NCBI GenBank assembly: GCA_037179515.1
Contig: JAXCGZ010005716.1
Location: forward strand, 82,501-110,000
Source: Halocaridina rubra
Lineage: Eukaryota > Arthropoda > Malacostraca > Decapoda > Atyidae
Length of the DNA stretch: 27,500 bases
Direction of reading: 5' to 3'
Shown here: one piece after another, positions 1 to 10,869 of the stretch
Layout: every line of letters starts with the position of its first letter
Position numbering within the stretch: position 1 is the stretch's first letter
Made by a program: the position numbers and the translations under genes
The notes under the pieces: model-generated
Seen by the model: the letters and a program-made list of their open reading frames with translations, nothing else
Told to the model about the DNA's origin: nothing
Database searches by the model: none

Positions 1-49
1 AGTATAGTATAGCAGATATAAGCTATAAGGTCTGATTCCTTTTAAACTT

Positions 50-117
50 CTGTGGTGTAGTTGGTAGCGCCTTGACTTAGTAATTATAAGTCCCAGGTTC
101 AAGTCCTGGTCGGGGTA
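50..117 (+). repeat. tRNA-like SINE head or tRNA pseudogene
   Basis: Seen: an A-box-like word TGGTGTAGTTGG (53-64) and a good B box GGTTCAAGTCC (96-106). A T arm folds as CCAGG / 7-nt loop / CCTGG (93-109). A 5-bp anticodon-like stem ACTTA/TAAGT (75-79 with 87-91) encloses a 7-nt loop whose triplet would be AAT. A D-like stem forms at 54-57 with 68-71. The acceptor stem is poor and the spacing is wrong: a three-base gap before the anticodon stem and almost no variable loop. It is therefore better read as a tRNA-derived SINE promoter or pseudogene than as a working tRNA. Confidence 0.55.
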
Positions 118-159
118 GAAAATGATTCATATTTTCACATATGTATTGCGCTTATTTAG

Positions 160-265
<106 letters not shown>

Positions 266-342
266 CATAATAAGCGCTCGAATGTTGAAAATATGATGAT
301 ACTGACAATGAAGATAAAACCAAGAAATAACGGAGCTTCTTT

Positions 343-426
343 GCGCTTACGAGAATATTTATCTATTGGTGTTCTAGGGTAATAATGACCTCTTGAAGAT
401 GAATAGATAACTGTGCTCGTAAGCGC
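343..426. repeat. Small foldback element with GCGCTTACGAG arms
   Basis: Arms 343-367 and 402-426 are 25-bp inverted copies with three mismatches, both beginning GCGCTTACGAG from the outside, around a spacer of about 34 bp. No coding capacity and no clear target duplication were found. It may be a tiny MITE or a local inverted duplication. The outer word GCGCTTA recurs around the neighbouring AT array. Confidence 0.6.
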
Positions 427-471
427 TAAGATAATCAGTTGTTTTTTGTTTGACCATTCGTAATCAACATA

Positions 472-474
<3 letters not shown>

Positions 475-514
<40 letters not shown>
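475..514. repeat. (AT)n microsatellite
   Basis: About 40 bp of AT repeats. It lies at what would be the 3' tail of the minus-strand SINE that follows, with an A-rich stretch (T-rich on the plus strand) in between. Confidence 0.9.
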
Positions 515-517
<3 letters not shown>

Positions 518-668
518 TTTTTTTCCGATCCATGATCATTCGGAGGCGCTAAGAGAAGACAAAGGCCACTGCAGTCTTTTTCACAAACACGATATAACTA
601 TGAGAAAATACGGGATCGAATTCGGGTTCTGTGGTAAGGGGAATCCATTTTTTAACCCACTAAGCCAC
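515..668 (-). repeat. tRNA-derived SINE, minus strand
   Basis: On the minus strand the head has an A box TGGCTTAGTGGGTTA (653-667) and a B-box-like GAATTCGATCCCG (611-623), correctly ordered and spaced for an RNA polymerase III promoter. The body runs down to about 515 and ends in an A-rich tract followed by the (AT)n array, as expected for a SINE tail. No second copy of this family was found in the window. The family is not recognised by name. Confidence 0.6.
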
Positions 669-796
669 GAAAAATAACGAATACTAAACTTGGAAACTAG
701 TTAATATTTTGAAAATAATAAAATCATACAATTACTCTTTCAGAGTTCCTCTTCATTACCTGTCATACTTTTGACAAATAAGAGCAAGACATATAA

Positions 797-827
797 TAAC
801 AACAACAACAAAAAACCAACAGCAACG

Positions 828-866
<39 letters not shown>

Positions 867-881
867 TAATGATAATGATAC

Positions 882-918
<37 letters not shown>

Positions 919-928
919 TATAATAATT
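797..928. repeat. AAC/AAT trinucleotide microsatellite
   Basis: Runs of AAC (about 799-813) pass into AAT (about 827 to 928) with scattered interruptions. This is the left shoulder of the hairpin-core/AAT array. Confidence 0.9.
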
Positions 929-974
929 TATCTATCTATCTACCTTGGCTGTCTCCCTCAATTGGGAGGCGGCC

Positions 975-1017
<43 letters not shown>

Positions 1018-1080
1018 TAATAATTATAATAATTTATCTATCTATCTACCTTGGCTGCCTCCCCCAATTGGGGTGTAGCC

Positions 1081-1120
<40 letters not shown>

Positions 1121-1316
1121 TATAATAATTTATCTATCTATCTACCTTGGCTGTCTCCCCCAATTGGGGTGTAGCCTAATAATAATATTAATAATAATAA
1201 TAATAAAAATAATTATAAATTATCTATCTATCTACCTTGGCTGTCTCCCCAAATTTGGGGGTAGCCTAATAATAATAATAATAATGATAAATTAATATAT
1301 AATAATAATGATATTG

Positions 1317-1352
<36 letters not shown>

Positions 1353-1419
1353 TTAATAATAATAATAATAAACTATCAATCTATCTACCTTGGCTGTCTC
1401 CCCCAATTGGGGGATAGCC

Positions 1420-1459
<40 letters not shown>

Positions 1460-1478
1460 TATAATAATAATAATAATG

Positions 1479-1510
<32 letters not shown>

Positions 1511-1567
1511 TAATAATAAACTATCAATCTATCTACCTTGGCTGTCTCCCCCAATTGGGGGATAGCC

Positions 1568-1600
<33 letters not shown>

Positions 1601-1737
1601 TAATAATAATAATAATGATAATAATAATAATAATGATAATAATAATAATAATGATAATAATAATATAATAATAATAAAAATAATAATAAACTATCAATCT
1701 ATCTACCTTGGCTGTCTCCCCCAATTGGGGGATAGCC

Positions 1738-1773
<36 letters not shown>

Positions 1774-1814
1774 TAATAATAATAATAATAATGATAATAA
1801 TAATAATAATATTG

Positions 1815-1851
<37 letters not shown>

Positions 1852-1930
1852 TAATAATAATAATAATAAAGATAATAATGAACTATCTATCTATCTACCT
1901 TGGCTGTCTCCCCCAATTGGGGGTAGCCTA
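929..1930 (-). repeat. Array of 8 RTE-tail hairpin cores alternating with (AAT)n
   Basis: Eight copies of a core of about 45-50 bp lie at roughly 929-976, 1035-1083, 1131-1178, 1219-1268, 1371-1421, 1520-1570, 1690-1740 and 1880-1930, each separated by AAT microsatellite of differing length. On the plus strand a core reads (TCTA)n, ACCTTGGCTGTCTCCCCC, AATT, GGGGGATAGCCT. Read on the minus strand this is the 3' end of the RTE-like LINE at 15684-17280, with the same GGCT...AGCC outer stem, C-run/G-run inner stem and tetranucleotide tail. Copies 5-7 also share the variant word ACTATCAATC next to the core, pointing to local duplication of core plus microsatellite. Confidence 0.85.
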
Positions 1931-1932
1931 AT

Positions 1933-1975
<43 letters not shown>

Positions 1976-2014
1976 CCATAAATAATGATAATAATAATAA
2001 TAATAATAATAATG

Positions 2015-2045
<31 letters not shown>

Positions 2046-2058
2046 TAATAACAATAAT

Positions 2059-2093
<35 letters not shown>

Positions 2094-2112
2094 CAACTAC
2101 AACAACAACAGC

Positions 2113-2155
<43 letters not shown>

Positions 2156-2156
2156 G
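1931..2156. repeat. (AAT)n microsatellite with AAC interruption
   Basis: Long imperfect AAT array with an AAC-rich block near 2088-2111. It is the right shoulder of the array above and encodes only homopolymer-like frames. Confidence 0.95.
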
Positions 2157-2293
2157 ATTTCATAATTATCATTTATTTATTTGTTTATGTGTATTTAAAT
2201 CTATATATTCCAACATAATTTATTAATTATTCAGTCATCTATTTATTTCAGAATTATTGTGGAAACACCTCAAATTTAATTTACAAGATATTC

Positions 2294-2295
<2 letters not shown>
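2157..2295. other. AT-rich spacer
   Basis: Nothing recognisable: no tRNA boxes, no coding signal. Confidence 0.5.

Positions 2296-2353
<58 letters not shown>
2296..2353. repeat. (CT)n microsatellite
   Basis: About 58 bp of uninterrupted CT. Confidence 0.95.
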
Positions 2354-2354
<1 letters not shown>

Positions 2355-2794
2355 ATTTCCAATTTTATCATTTTAACTCAGTCTTACCCGTTTTAAAATG
2401 GTGCTGCAAAGATAAATTATTATTAAGTATTATTTAGTGCTTCTCAGAGGCAGCACTAAGATAGTTAAAGAAGCACTTATTCAGCAACATAGAAATGACA
2501 ATTGGAAAACACAAGTACGGCAATTATCGAGTAATTTATAGTACAAAAATCAAACAGTTAAGAAAGGCCAGTTAAGGCAATCTAATGAATGCAACTTGAG
2601 CAATGATAAATAGACTATTTAACAAAAGCAATTTGAGCAATGATTAATAATAAATAAATAAATAAATAAATAAGCAGCATAAAGCAGAGAAAGAAGTCAA
2701 TAATATTCAAACAATTATGAATTAAAAGTAGGAGCAAATAAACCAGCGAACAATAATTAAAAGTAGTCTCGACAAATAGATCAATATTCTAGGA
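2354..2794. other. Unassigned AT-rich stretch
   Basis: No coding or RNA gene signal. It contains a short AAAT array (about 2646-2673) and loosely repeated GCAATTTGAGCAATGAT-type words around 2590-2645, too few to call a tandem repeat. Confidence 0.5.
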
Positions 2795-2864
2795 ACACAA
2801 GTCTTTCGTTAGAAGGCAACCGTCCTAGCCCTTAGTAGAAAAGGGAGTTCGTGACGTAAAACCG
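2795..2864 (+). repeat. SINE-A 3' fragment
   Basis: Matches the last 70 bp or so of the SINE-A family (full copies at 13136-13325, 18296-18479 and 21731-21915). Shared words are GAAGGCAACCGTCCTAGCCC and GTGACGTAAAACCG. The tRNA-like head and middle are missing, so it is 5'-truncated. AT and GT microsatellites follow its 3' end. Confidence 0.85.
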
Positions 2865-2877
2865 AATCCATAATGAA

Positions 2878-3236
<359 letters not shown>

Positions 3237-3237
3237 C

Positions 3238-3412
3238 TGCATCCCCCTGAGAGGGGGAGAACAATACCCATTCCGTGGTCCACTGCGTATCGTAAAAGTC
3301 GACTAAATGGGGCGGAGCGAGGGGACTGCGAATTTCCTCTTTAGTATTTTCCTCCTATAAAGAGTCAATTTTTTTACTTCGACTAAGCTACCCACCTTGA
3401 AAGGCGGATTAT
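3238..3412 (+). repeat. Element C copy 1 (non-autonomous, RTE-like tail)
   Basis: Shares GTCGACTAAATGGGGC, GGAGCGAGGGG and the layout of a C-rich/G-rich 3' hairpin followed by a microsatellite with copies at 6788-6945 (-) and 20920-21105 (+). The 3' hairpin is decayed here (outer AGCT, inner CCCACCTT...AAGGCGG). No tRNA-like head is visible, so this is either a non-tRNA SINE or an internally deleted derivative of the RTE-like LINE. Confidence 0.8.
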
Positions 3413-3436
3413 TGTGTGTGTGTGTGTTTGTGTGTG

Positions 3437-3505
<69 letters not shown>
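3413..3505. repeat. Compound (GT)n(AT)n microsatellite
   Basis: GT-rich (3413-3436) then about 68 bp AT. It sits exactly at the 3' end of element C copy 1, like the microsatellite tails of the other copies. Confidence 0.95.
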
Positions 3506-3508
<3 letters not shown>

Positions 3509-3904
3509 CAATGTTCAGAGATATATTCTACGAAACTAGTGACAGAGAAACCTAATCTGTCTTGAAGAAAGGCAAGGGGAGATAGACTTACCATTACTTG
3601 ACGCTAGAAGGAAGCATAGGGATATTATAACATTATTTGTATTTTTTCGTAGTCTTGACTGAGTGGACAAGAAACGCTATTTTGATATGGATGGCATTAC
3701 AATAGGAGGTCGTAAGATGGAGATTAATAAAATTTCTTTGCAGGATGCAAGGAAGTACTATCTTAGTGCAAAAATCGTTGATAAATGGATTCCGCAAAGC
3801 GAAGAAACAGTAAATGCTAAATCCGTTTAACGTTTTAAAGACAGATAGTGTAAGTGTGAGTGAGCAAAAAATGAAAACCAATCAGATGTAAGAACAATGA
3901 GGTA
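3506..3904. other. Unassigned
   Basis: AT-rich, no recognised family. Open frames here are short and have no family-like motifs. Confidence 0.4.
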
Positions 3905-4078
3905 AATCTTAATTTTTCTAGGTAAGATTTATTTCTGTTTACTGTAAGTGTACGTATCATCCTCTTACTTATTTGCTCATATAAGTGTCTACTTGTAAGT
4001 GTCTTCTTAGTTTTGTAACAGAAGAACCATGGTCACAATGGAAACTAAAATTTCTGAATTAGAATTAGAATTTGAATA
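3905..4078 (+). repeat. 3' tail of the CR1/L2-like LINE (copy 2)
   Basis: Aligns by eye with the 3' untranslated end of the LINE at 7947-9437 and with 21336-21520. Shared words are AAGTGTCTACTT, TTAGTTTTGTAACAGAAG and CAATGGAAA. It ends in short iterations of the GAATTAGAATTAGAA type, as CR1-like elements do. Severely 5'-truncated, no coding part. Confidence 0.75.
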
Positions 4079-4086
4079 TAAAAAAA

Positions 4087-4240
4087 ACACACACTCACAC
4101 ACATATCACCCCCACACACACATCCACACACACACGCACGCAAGAATGCACGCACGCACACACACACATATATACACTGGAGATATGCGAGTATGTATGT
4201 GTGTGTGTATGCGTTTATGTTTGCGTTTGCACATGCACAC
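4087..4240. repeat. Imperfect (CA)n / (TG)n
   Basis: CA-rich from 4087 to about 4170 and TG-rich from about 4190 to 4235, with CG-containing interruptions such as CACGCACGCA. Translated frames through it are artefacts. Confidence 0.85.
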
Positions 4241-4255
4241 ATGCAAACATTATTG

Positions 4256-4959
<704 letters not shown>

Positions 4960-4990
<31 letters not shown>

Positions 4991-5034
4991 GTTATTATTA
5001 TTATTATTATTTTTATTATTATTATTATTATTAC

Positions 5035-5083
<49 letters not shown>
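4960..5083. repeat. (ATT)n microsatellite
   Basis: About 124 bp of ATT with three single-base interruptions (GTT, TTT, ACC). Confidence 0.95.
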
Positions 5084-5086
<3 letters not shown>

Positions 5087-5134
5087 TACTGATGTTGTTG
5101 TTTTTGATATTATTATTATAATTAAACTAACAAC

Positions 5135-5250
5135 TGAAGGAGTAAGCCAGCTCAACTCGGCGTCGGTGTCATGCTCGGATAAACGGAAAGGACTGGGGTT
5201 AGAAAGAGCATCCAGCTCAATTGCTTGATTTAAAACAAATATAAGAGATA
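5135..5250 (+). repeat. Possible retroelement tail fragment
   Basis: Higher-complexity piece containing GGGTTAGAAAGAGCATCCAG, which resembles the GCATCCAG-type tails seen in some invertebrate SINE and RTE 3' ends. There is no second convincing copy in the window, so this is only a suspicion. Confidence 0.25.
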
Positions 5251-5296
5251 AATGAGAAATAGCGACTCTATATAAATATAGTAAAGGGTACCTATA

Positions 5297-5458
5297 AAGA
5301 AGAAGAAGAAGAAGAAGAAGAAGAAGAAGAGAGAAGAAGAAGAAGAAGAAGAAGAAGAAGAAGAAGAAGAAGAAGAAGAAGAAGAAGAAGAAGAAGAAGA
5401 AGAAGAAGAAGAAGAAGAAGAAGAAGAAGAAGAAGAAGAAGAAGAAGAAGAAGAAGAA
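5297..5458. repeat. (AAG)n microsatellite
   Basis: About 160 bp of AAG with a single GAGAG interruption. A purine-only strand of this length is triplex-prone (general knowledge of homopurine tracts). Confidence 0.95.
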
Positions 5459-5769
5459 TTTATGTTTATGATTTGTATATCTTTAATAAATTATCGTAAT
5501 CAATTAAGAAGAATTATCGTGGAGAGATGTTAGCATTGGGCATGACCGACATATATCATAATGACGACAATTCTTTATTTTGTCTTTCTCTTCCTGCCGA
5601 GAGACACGAGAAAGAAGAGGAGAAAAGACAACAGGAGAACGCCATTAAAGAACTCTCTTTTTTTCTGTAAGCTAAGAAGCTTTTAAGCAATTCAAGGCGA
5701 GACTGAAGTTGTCTTTCCTCGACTGAAATAGAATCCGAAACCATTGTCCCAGACAACCAACACGGAACC
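5459..5769. other. Unassigned, non-repetitive flank of a promoter-like block
   Basis: One of the few stretches of ordinary complexity without microsatellites. A 66-codon minus frame (5556-5756) is Ser/Leu-rich with no recognised domain and is not called a gene. Confidence 0.4.
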
Positions 5770-6215
5770 CCTGATCATCGATCAGGTTACAGTGACCAAT
5801 GATCCGGAACCAAGGCAATCAATGGTAGCCAATCACAGACGAGATTCTCTTTAATGTCACCTCAACCCCGCCCACTTTCACTATATACCTCTCCTGATTG
5901 GAGACTCGTGGCTTTTGACACGTCCTTATTGGCTCTAGGGATAAAAATGGGCGTGGCCCCTGACTTAGAAAAGAAGATGAGATGTCACTTCTTGAGAGTG
6001 CCAACTATTAATCAGTTCTGGGCCAGACACAGAGTGCCACGGAATGAGGTGTTCATGAAGTTAAAATACTGTGATTATAGAAAAAACAATACAACTGTGA
6101 CTTGTGTAAACTACAGTGTACAGTGTGTGGTCATTACAGGGCCAGCTGAGCAGAAGAGTTAAATATATATCACGCAAAATATTATTAAAAATAAACATTA
6201 GTGACACATAGAAAG
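5770..6215 (+). promoter_or_regulatory. Candidate promoter and first exon
   Basis: Seen: CCAAT at 5796-5800 and 5829-5833, ATTGG at 5897-5901 and 5928-5932, a GC box CCCCGCCC at 5866-5873, CTATATACC at 5881-5889, and GATAAAAATGGGCGTGG starting at 5940. A strong donor-like AAAG|GTAAGG has its GT at 6216-6217. A perfect inverted word CCTGATC/GATCAGG (5770-5786) lies upstream. A short frame (5967-6162) could be an exon or a chance frame. The density of CCAAT and GC boxes in otherwise AT- and microsatellite-rich DNA is the argument; there is no protein homology to support a gene, and it could be a dead copy of a promoter. Confidence 0.35.
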
Positions 6216-6701
6216 GTAAGGGAAGTTTTTTCTTTAAAGCGATATATATATAGGCAGAATATAATTATTTTCTGGTGTTTCCATTCTTCTTAATTTAAAT
6301 GCCTGTGTATGTATTAACGCAAAAGTTATTAATGATGAATATATTGAGTTAGTTATCAATGAAAATACCTCCTGTGTATGACATTATATTTAAAAAAAAG
6401 TTTTTCATTTTTTTCTCCTTTTGAGAATTCCTCTGGCATTTGGTATTAAAAAAAAAAAACCTCCTGTGATTGTAAAAATAATAATGAAAAGAATATTTTT
6501 TTTTATGTTCTATGAAAAATATATTGTGCTTTTCGTCCTCTTGAAACACCTAATGTGTTTCTAATAACAAATTTATCAATAGAGAATACTTCTATGTTTT
6601 CAGCCCTCTGAAAATACTTCCTTCACATGTAATTTATCAAAAGATAATATCTTGTGTTCTTTGCCTTTTAAGAATACCTCCTTTGTTGCAATAACACAAT
6701 C

Positions 6702-6787
6702 TTATCTATCTATCTATCTACTTATCGAACCATCCATCCATCTATCTATCTATCTATCTATCTATATATATATATCTATCTATCTAT
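6702..6787. repeat. (TATC)n microsatellite
   Basis: TATC repeats with CATC and TATATA interruptions. On the minus strand it is the GATA-type tail of element C copy 2. Confidence 0.9.
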
Positions 6788-6945
6788 GTACAAGGGTTAT
6801 AATCCCCTTTCTAAAAGGGGTGGAGGAGTCAAAGCAAAACCTTGCCGTTTTGCGGAAGGAAATTCCCAGTTACCTCGCTCCGCCTTGTATAGTTTACATT
6901 TACGACACGTAAGGGAACATGGAGGAGGTATTATTATTATCTATC
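6788..6945 (-). repeat. Element C copy 2, minus strand
   Basis: The reverse complement matches the copies at 3238 and 20920: CCTCC...TGTTCCC, GTGTCGTA, GGCGGAGCGAGG, CTGGGAATT, TTTGACTC and then a CCCCTTTTAGAAAGGGG hairpin. The tail continues as the TATC/GATA microsatellite at 6702-6787. The outer hairpin stem seen in copy 3 is decayed here. Confidence 0.8.
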
Positions 6946-7236
<291 letters not shown>

Positions 7237-7508
7237 TTCTGAAAACTAGTGTTGGCAGTAAAAATCTTTTCCGACATCTTTTTATTTTTGTTCCTCTGGA
7301 AATACTTTCCTTTTGTAGAGCAAAATAAATGTATCACTAGGCTTATTTGCATGAGCTTCGCCCTCTGAATATCCCTTTTGTGCTTGTAATAAGAAAATAT
7401 AATTACTTGGAGAATATTTTTCGGTGTTTATGCCCAAAAGGAAATGAGTCAGTGTCCAGTACGTAAGAAATACGCAAAAAATGAATAGATTCCGCAGACA
7501 TTTTTTTT

Positions 7509-7645
7509 TCCCCTTCTTCAGTCCCCATGTGGGGGGTGGACACACACGAACTGAAAATGGGGAATTAAGGTTGGATGGCCTTCCCATCTCCCCGCCGTGC
7601 GCTCAAACGCAGGTCCGTCACATCGATTACGCTACGACGGTTAAG
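7509..7645 (-). repeat. SINE-B copy 1, minus strand
   Basis: The reverse complement shares the tail words CTTAATTCCCC and GTGTCCACCCCCCACATGGGG with the copy at 12621-12795. The tRNA-like head is degenerate (GCGTTTGAGCGC in place of the B box). It is followed (5' side of the element) by an AAT array. Confidence 0.75.
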
Positions 7646-7697
<52 letters not shown>

Positions 7698-7749
7698 TAA
7701 GAGTAGTGGTAGTAATTATTATTATGAATTGCATCATCACAATGATTAC

Positions 7750-7786
<37 letters not shown>
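7646..7786. repeat. (AAT)n and (ATT)n microsatellites
   Basis: AAT at 7646-7697 and ATT at about 7749-7786, on opposite strands and separated by about 50 bp. Together they form an imperfect inverted pair able to fold back. Confidence 0.9.
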
Positions 7787-7789
<3 letters not shown>

Positions 7790-7799
7790 CAGAATAAAA

Positions 7800-7946
7800 A
7801 TATTCAATTTTCTATTTATTACAATTTTCTTTTCTTTTTCTATCCACTACTTTCATTTTCTCTTTACTTTCTATCCACTTCTTACATTCTCTTTCCAGTT
7901 CTTTCTCCATTCTGCCACTTTTTCGCCACTTTTCCGTTCTCCGTTT
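7800..7946. repeat. Pyrimidine-rich degenerate array, left part
   Basis: Recurring CTTTCTATCCACTT and TTCTCTTTCC words. The same texture resumes at about 9438, so the LINE between them looks inserted into one array. Confidence 0.65.
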
Positions 7947-9437
7947 CAAACAAACAAACAAACATTTATTTCCATTTTACAATGGCTATTCTTTTACAAA
8001 ACTAAGAGTACACTTATAAAGAAGATAATGAAGATTACCTTGAGTTAACAGATACGTATAAAAATTATAATATCAATAATCATACTGTAATAAAAATGTT
8101 AATAATAATGTAGTAATAATAACACTCGATACTAGATCGTTATTATCGGCATCATCACCATATTTGTATTCCTTACAATGAGAATAATTAGTTCTTAACT
8201 TAGGAATAAATATTCTATTTACATTATATGTAAATATAATGGTTAGTGTTGAGGGAAATTGCATTAAATCATTAAGTTTGATTAGTGTGTGAGCAGTAAC
8301 TATTTGTCCAAAAGATAACTATATAGTTTGATTTTGAAAGCTGTAAAGGAGGATGAATTTTTAAGATGTTCTGGAATATTGCTCCAGAGTGTTGGCCCTT
8401 TGATAGTGATCATCTTTGAACCTGCATCTGTCTTTTTTCTCTGAATAAAGAGCTCATTACTCTGTCTTGTGTGGGTTCCCCTTATATCCCTGACTGGTTT
8501 GAAATTAAATAGCCAGCTAGAATAATGATGGTTCAAAAGTTTGTATACAAAAAAGTAATTAGCATAGGCGACCTTGTTTTCTGCCCGCAGTCACCCAAGT
8601 TTTTTGAGAGCTGGTGTAATGTGGTCATATTTTCTTTCTCCTCCCAGGGCAACTAGAGCTGCAAATATAATAAGCTTCTGTATTCTGTTTATCTGAGTCT
8701 TGTTGGTAGCTCCTCATACAGTTGTGCAGTAATTAATGTGACTTAGGGCTAGAGATTCAACAACAGTTATTCGAGTGGTAGTCTCAAAACTTTTATACGT
8801 GATAAGTACATTAATGTTTCTGTAACTTTTTTGCATACTTTATCTATATGGGAATCAAACAACATGTATTATCAAAGTGAATTCCTAGATTTTTTACTGT
8901 TTTGATAGGTGTAATGATATTGCCGCAAAAATTAATTGTTGTGTTTTCTGGAATTTGTGCTATATGGAGCCTTGAGCCAATAAACATGCATTGTGTTTTA
9001 CTTTCGTTAATTATCAGCCCAATTTCTTGAAAAAAACTTTTAATTTTTGACAGAGTATTTGCTGCTCTTAAGGTTAGCTCTGAAAGATGATCAATATCAC
9101 CACTAAAGAGTAGTTGAGTGTCATCTGCATATTGTACGACTAGACAGTCAGAAATGAAAGAAGATAGATCATTAAAATGGAAAAGAGGATAGGACCAAGT
9201 ACTGATGCCTGTGGAACACCAAATGATATATTTTTTGGCATAGAGATAATGCTGTTAAGACGGATAGCCTGTTTGCGATTAGATAGATACTTTCTAAACC
9301 AGCTCGGGTCAATATTTAGGTTAGTACATTTACTAATATGAAATTCATGGTTTACACTGTCGAAGGCTTTTGATAATTGTGCAAAAATTAATGTGACTTA
9401 GGGCTAGAGATTCAACAACCTTAATTCAAGTGGTAGA
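7947..9437 (-). mobile_element. 5'-truncated CR1/L2/Jockey-like LINE
   Basis: Minus-strand element: RT remnant at 8300-9383, a 3' untranslated part of about 350 bp, and a 3' end with (TTTG)n, seen as CAAA repeats at 7947-7963. The 3' end is shared with the tails at 3905-4078 and 21336-21520. Possible target duplication: TTCTCCGTTT at 7937-7946 against TTCTCTGTTT at 9444-9453 (9 of 10). The 5' end carries an extra copy of about 60 bp from inside the element (9378-9437 resembles 8722-8780). Clade is by motif only; CR1, L2 and Jockey cannot be separated by eye. Confidence 0.85.
8300..9383 (-). pseudogene. Broken non-LTR reverse transcriptase
   Basis: Family role: the RT copies the element RNA at a nicked target. 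Read on the minus strand, the fragments in order are SKAFDSVNHEF (motif A region), WFRKYLSNRKQ, FGVPQASVLGPILF (motif B, Ala where Gly is usual), VQYADDTQLL (active-site pair intact, about 9117-9141), IGLIINESKTQ, VKNLGIHFD, SHINYC and the C-terminal TLWSNIPEHLKNSSSFTAFK, ending at a TAG at 8300-8302. I find at least three frame changes (after the motif B region, after LGIHFD, and near the RIK segment) and two TGA codons where the family has Trp (VW-GAT and LGW positions). The endonuclease domain and N-terminal RT are absent. It cannot make an active protein. Confidence 0.85.
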
Positions 9438-10104
9438 CTTACATTCTCTGTTTAACTGTCCACTTTCTTTATCCCGTCTACATTCTATCTCCACTTTCTA
9501 TCCCTTCCTTATATATATCCCAAGATCTATCTCTTCCTTGCTTTCTCTTTTTTCTGTACTTGCTATCTTCCTCCATGACTCTCTCTTTCTACATTTTATT
9601 TTCTTCTCCCATCTTTCTATCTATCTATATATCTGTGTGTGTTCACTTCTATCCCATATTTTCTATCAGCTTCTAATCTCTTCCATGAGTTTCTTTCCAG
9701 TTTCTATCCCATAATTAATTTTTACTTTCTATTCCATTCCACTCTCTTGGCATTATTTACTTTCTATCTCATAATCTTTCTAAACTATTGTCTTCCACTT
9801 TAAATTCTCTCTCTCTCTCAACTATCTATCCCCTATTCTCTCTCTCTTTCTCAACTATCTATCCCCTATTCTCTCTCTCTTTCTCTATTCCCTATTCTTT
9901 ATAATCCTTCCTATTGCTATCTTATAGCACTGTCCATTTTCAATCTCATAATCTCTCTATTTCTTCCATTCTCTATCCAAGGCAGTCCTCTCTCTCTCTC
10001 TCTCTCTCTCTAGGCTGTTAACTCTCTTACAATGTCTGTTTTTCTATATTTTTCTTTCACTCTATTTTAATTTTTCATTCCTTTCTATCTTCATTTTCTA
10101 TTCC

Positions 10105-10164
<60 letters not shown>

Positions 10165-10230
10165 CACTTTTAATCCCCTTTCCAACCCGTCTACTTTCTC
10201 ATATTTTTTTCCACTTTTTTCAAAGCTAAA
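9438..10230. repeat. Pyrimidine-rich degenerate array, right part
   Basis: Words such as TTTCTATCCCATAAT, ACTTTCTATC and CAACTATCTATCCCC recur every 20-50 bp. It contains CT runs at 9987-10011 and 10109-10161. Near-exact local duplications occur, for example the CTCAACTATCTATCCCCTAT words near 9818 and 9850. Confidence 0.7.
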
Positions 10231-10320
10231 AAATAAATAAAAGAAAGAAAAAAAAATCTTATATTCTGGGTGAATGATTATAAAGCCGCCGGACAATCTT
10301 ATGATTTACAGCTCTTCTTA

Positions 10321-10336
10321 TGAATGACGTCATTCA
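10321..10336. promoter_or_regulatory. Perfect CRE-type palindrome
   Basis: TGAATGACGTCATTCA is a perfect 16-bp palindrome containing TGACGTCA, the CREB/ATF consensus. It is followed by a C-rich stretch and a more ordinary sequence to 10440. No gene is visible nearby, so function is unproven. Confidence 0.35.
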
Positions 10337-10440
10337 GAAGCACGCCCTCTCCTCCCCCCACCTCACCCCGTTCATTCATTCGTCCTGACCTGCTAGGGAT
10401 AAATCTCTTTGCTTGTTTAGTATGTTCCTTCTTTGTTTTT

Positions 10441-10446
<6 letters not shown>

Positions 10447-10479
<33 letters not shown>
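10447..10479. repeat. (CT)n microsatellite
   Basis: About 33 bp of CT. Confidence 0.95.
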
Positions 10480-10483
<4 letters not shown>

Positions 10484-10621
10484 CCATGCTGTTTGTTTAT
10501 CTCTGTATGTGCATTATTTGTTTGTTGCTTGTTTTATACTTCTCTCTGTGTGTGCATGATTTTATTTCTAAATTCAAGTGCTTGCTTGTTTGTTTGTGTT
10601 CTGGTTTGTTTGTTCGTTTGA

Positions 10622-10780
10622 GTGATAGAGAGGTGGATAGATAAACAGACAGATAGATAAATAAAAAGACATACAGATAGATAGCTATAGGTAGATAGAT
10701 AGATAGACACACAGATAGATAGATAGATAGACACAGACAGATAGATAGACACAGACATATAGATAGACAGACAAACACAG

Positions 10781-10862
<82 letters not shown>
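10622..10862. repeat. Compound (GATA)/(ACAG) array then (AG)n
   Basis: Variant GATA and ACAGATAG blocks to about 10798, then about 64 bp AG. Confidence 0.9.
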
Positions 10863-10866
<4 letters not shown>

Positions 10867-10869
10867 ATG

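Noticed and set aside
869..2218. Many poly-Ile open frames
   Set aside because: They are translations of AAT microsatellite and the repeated hairpin core.
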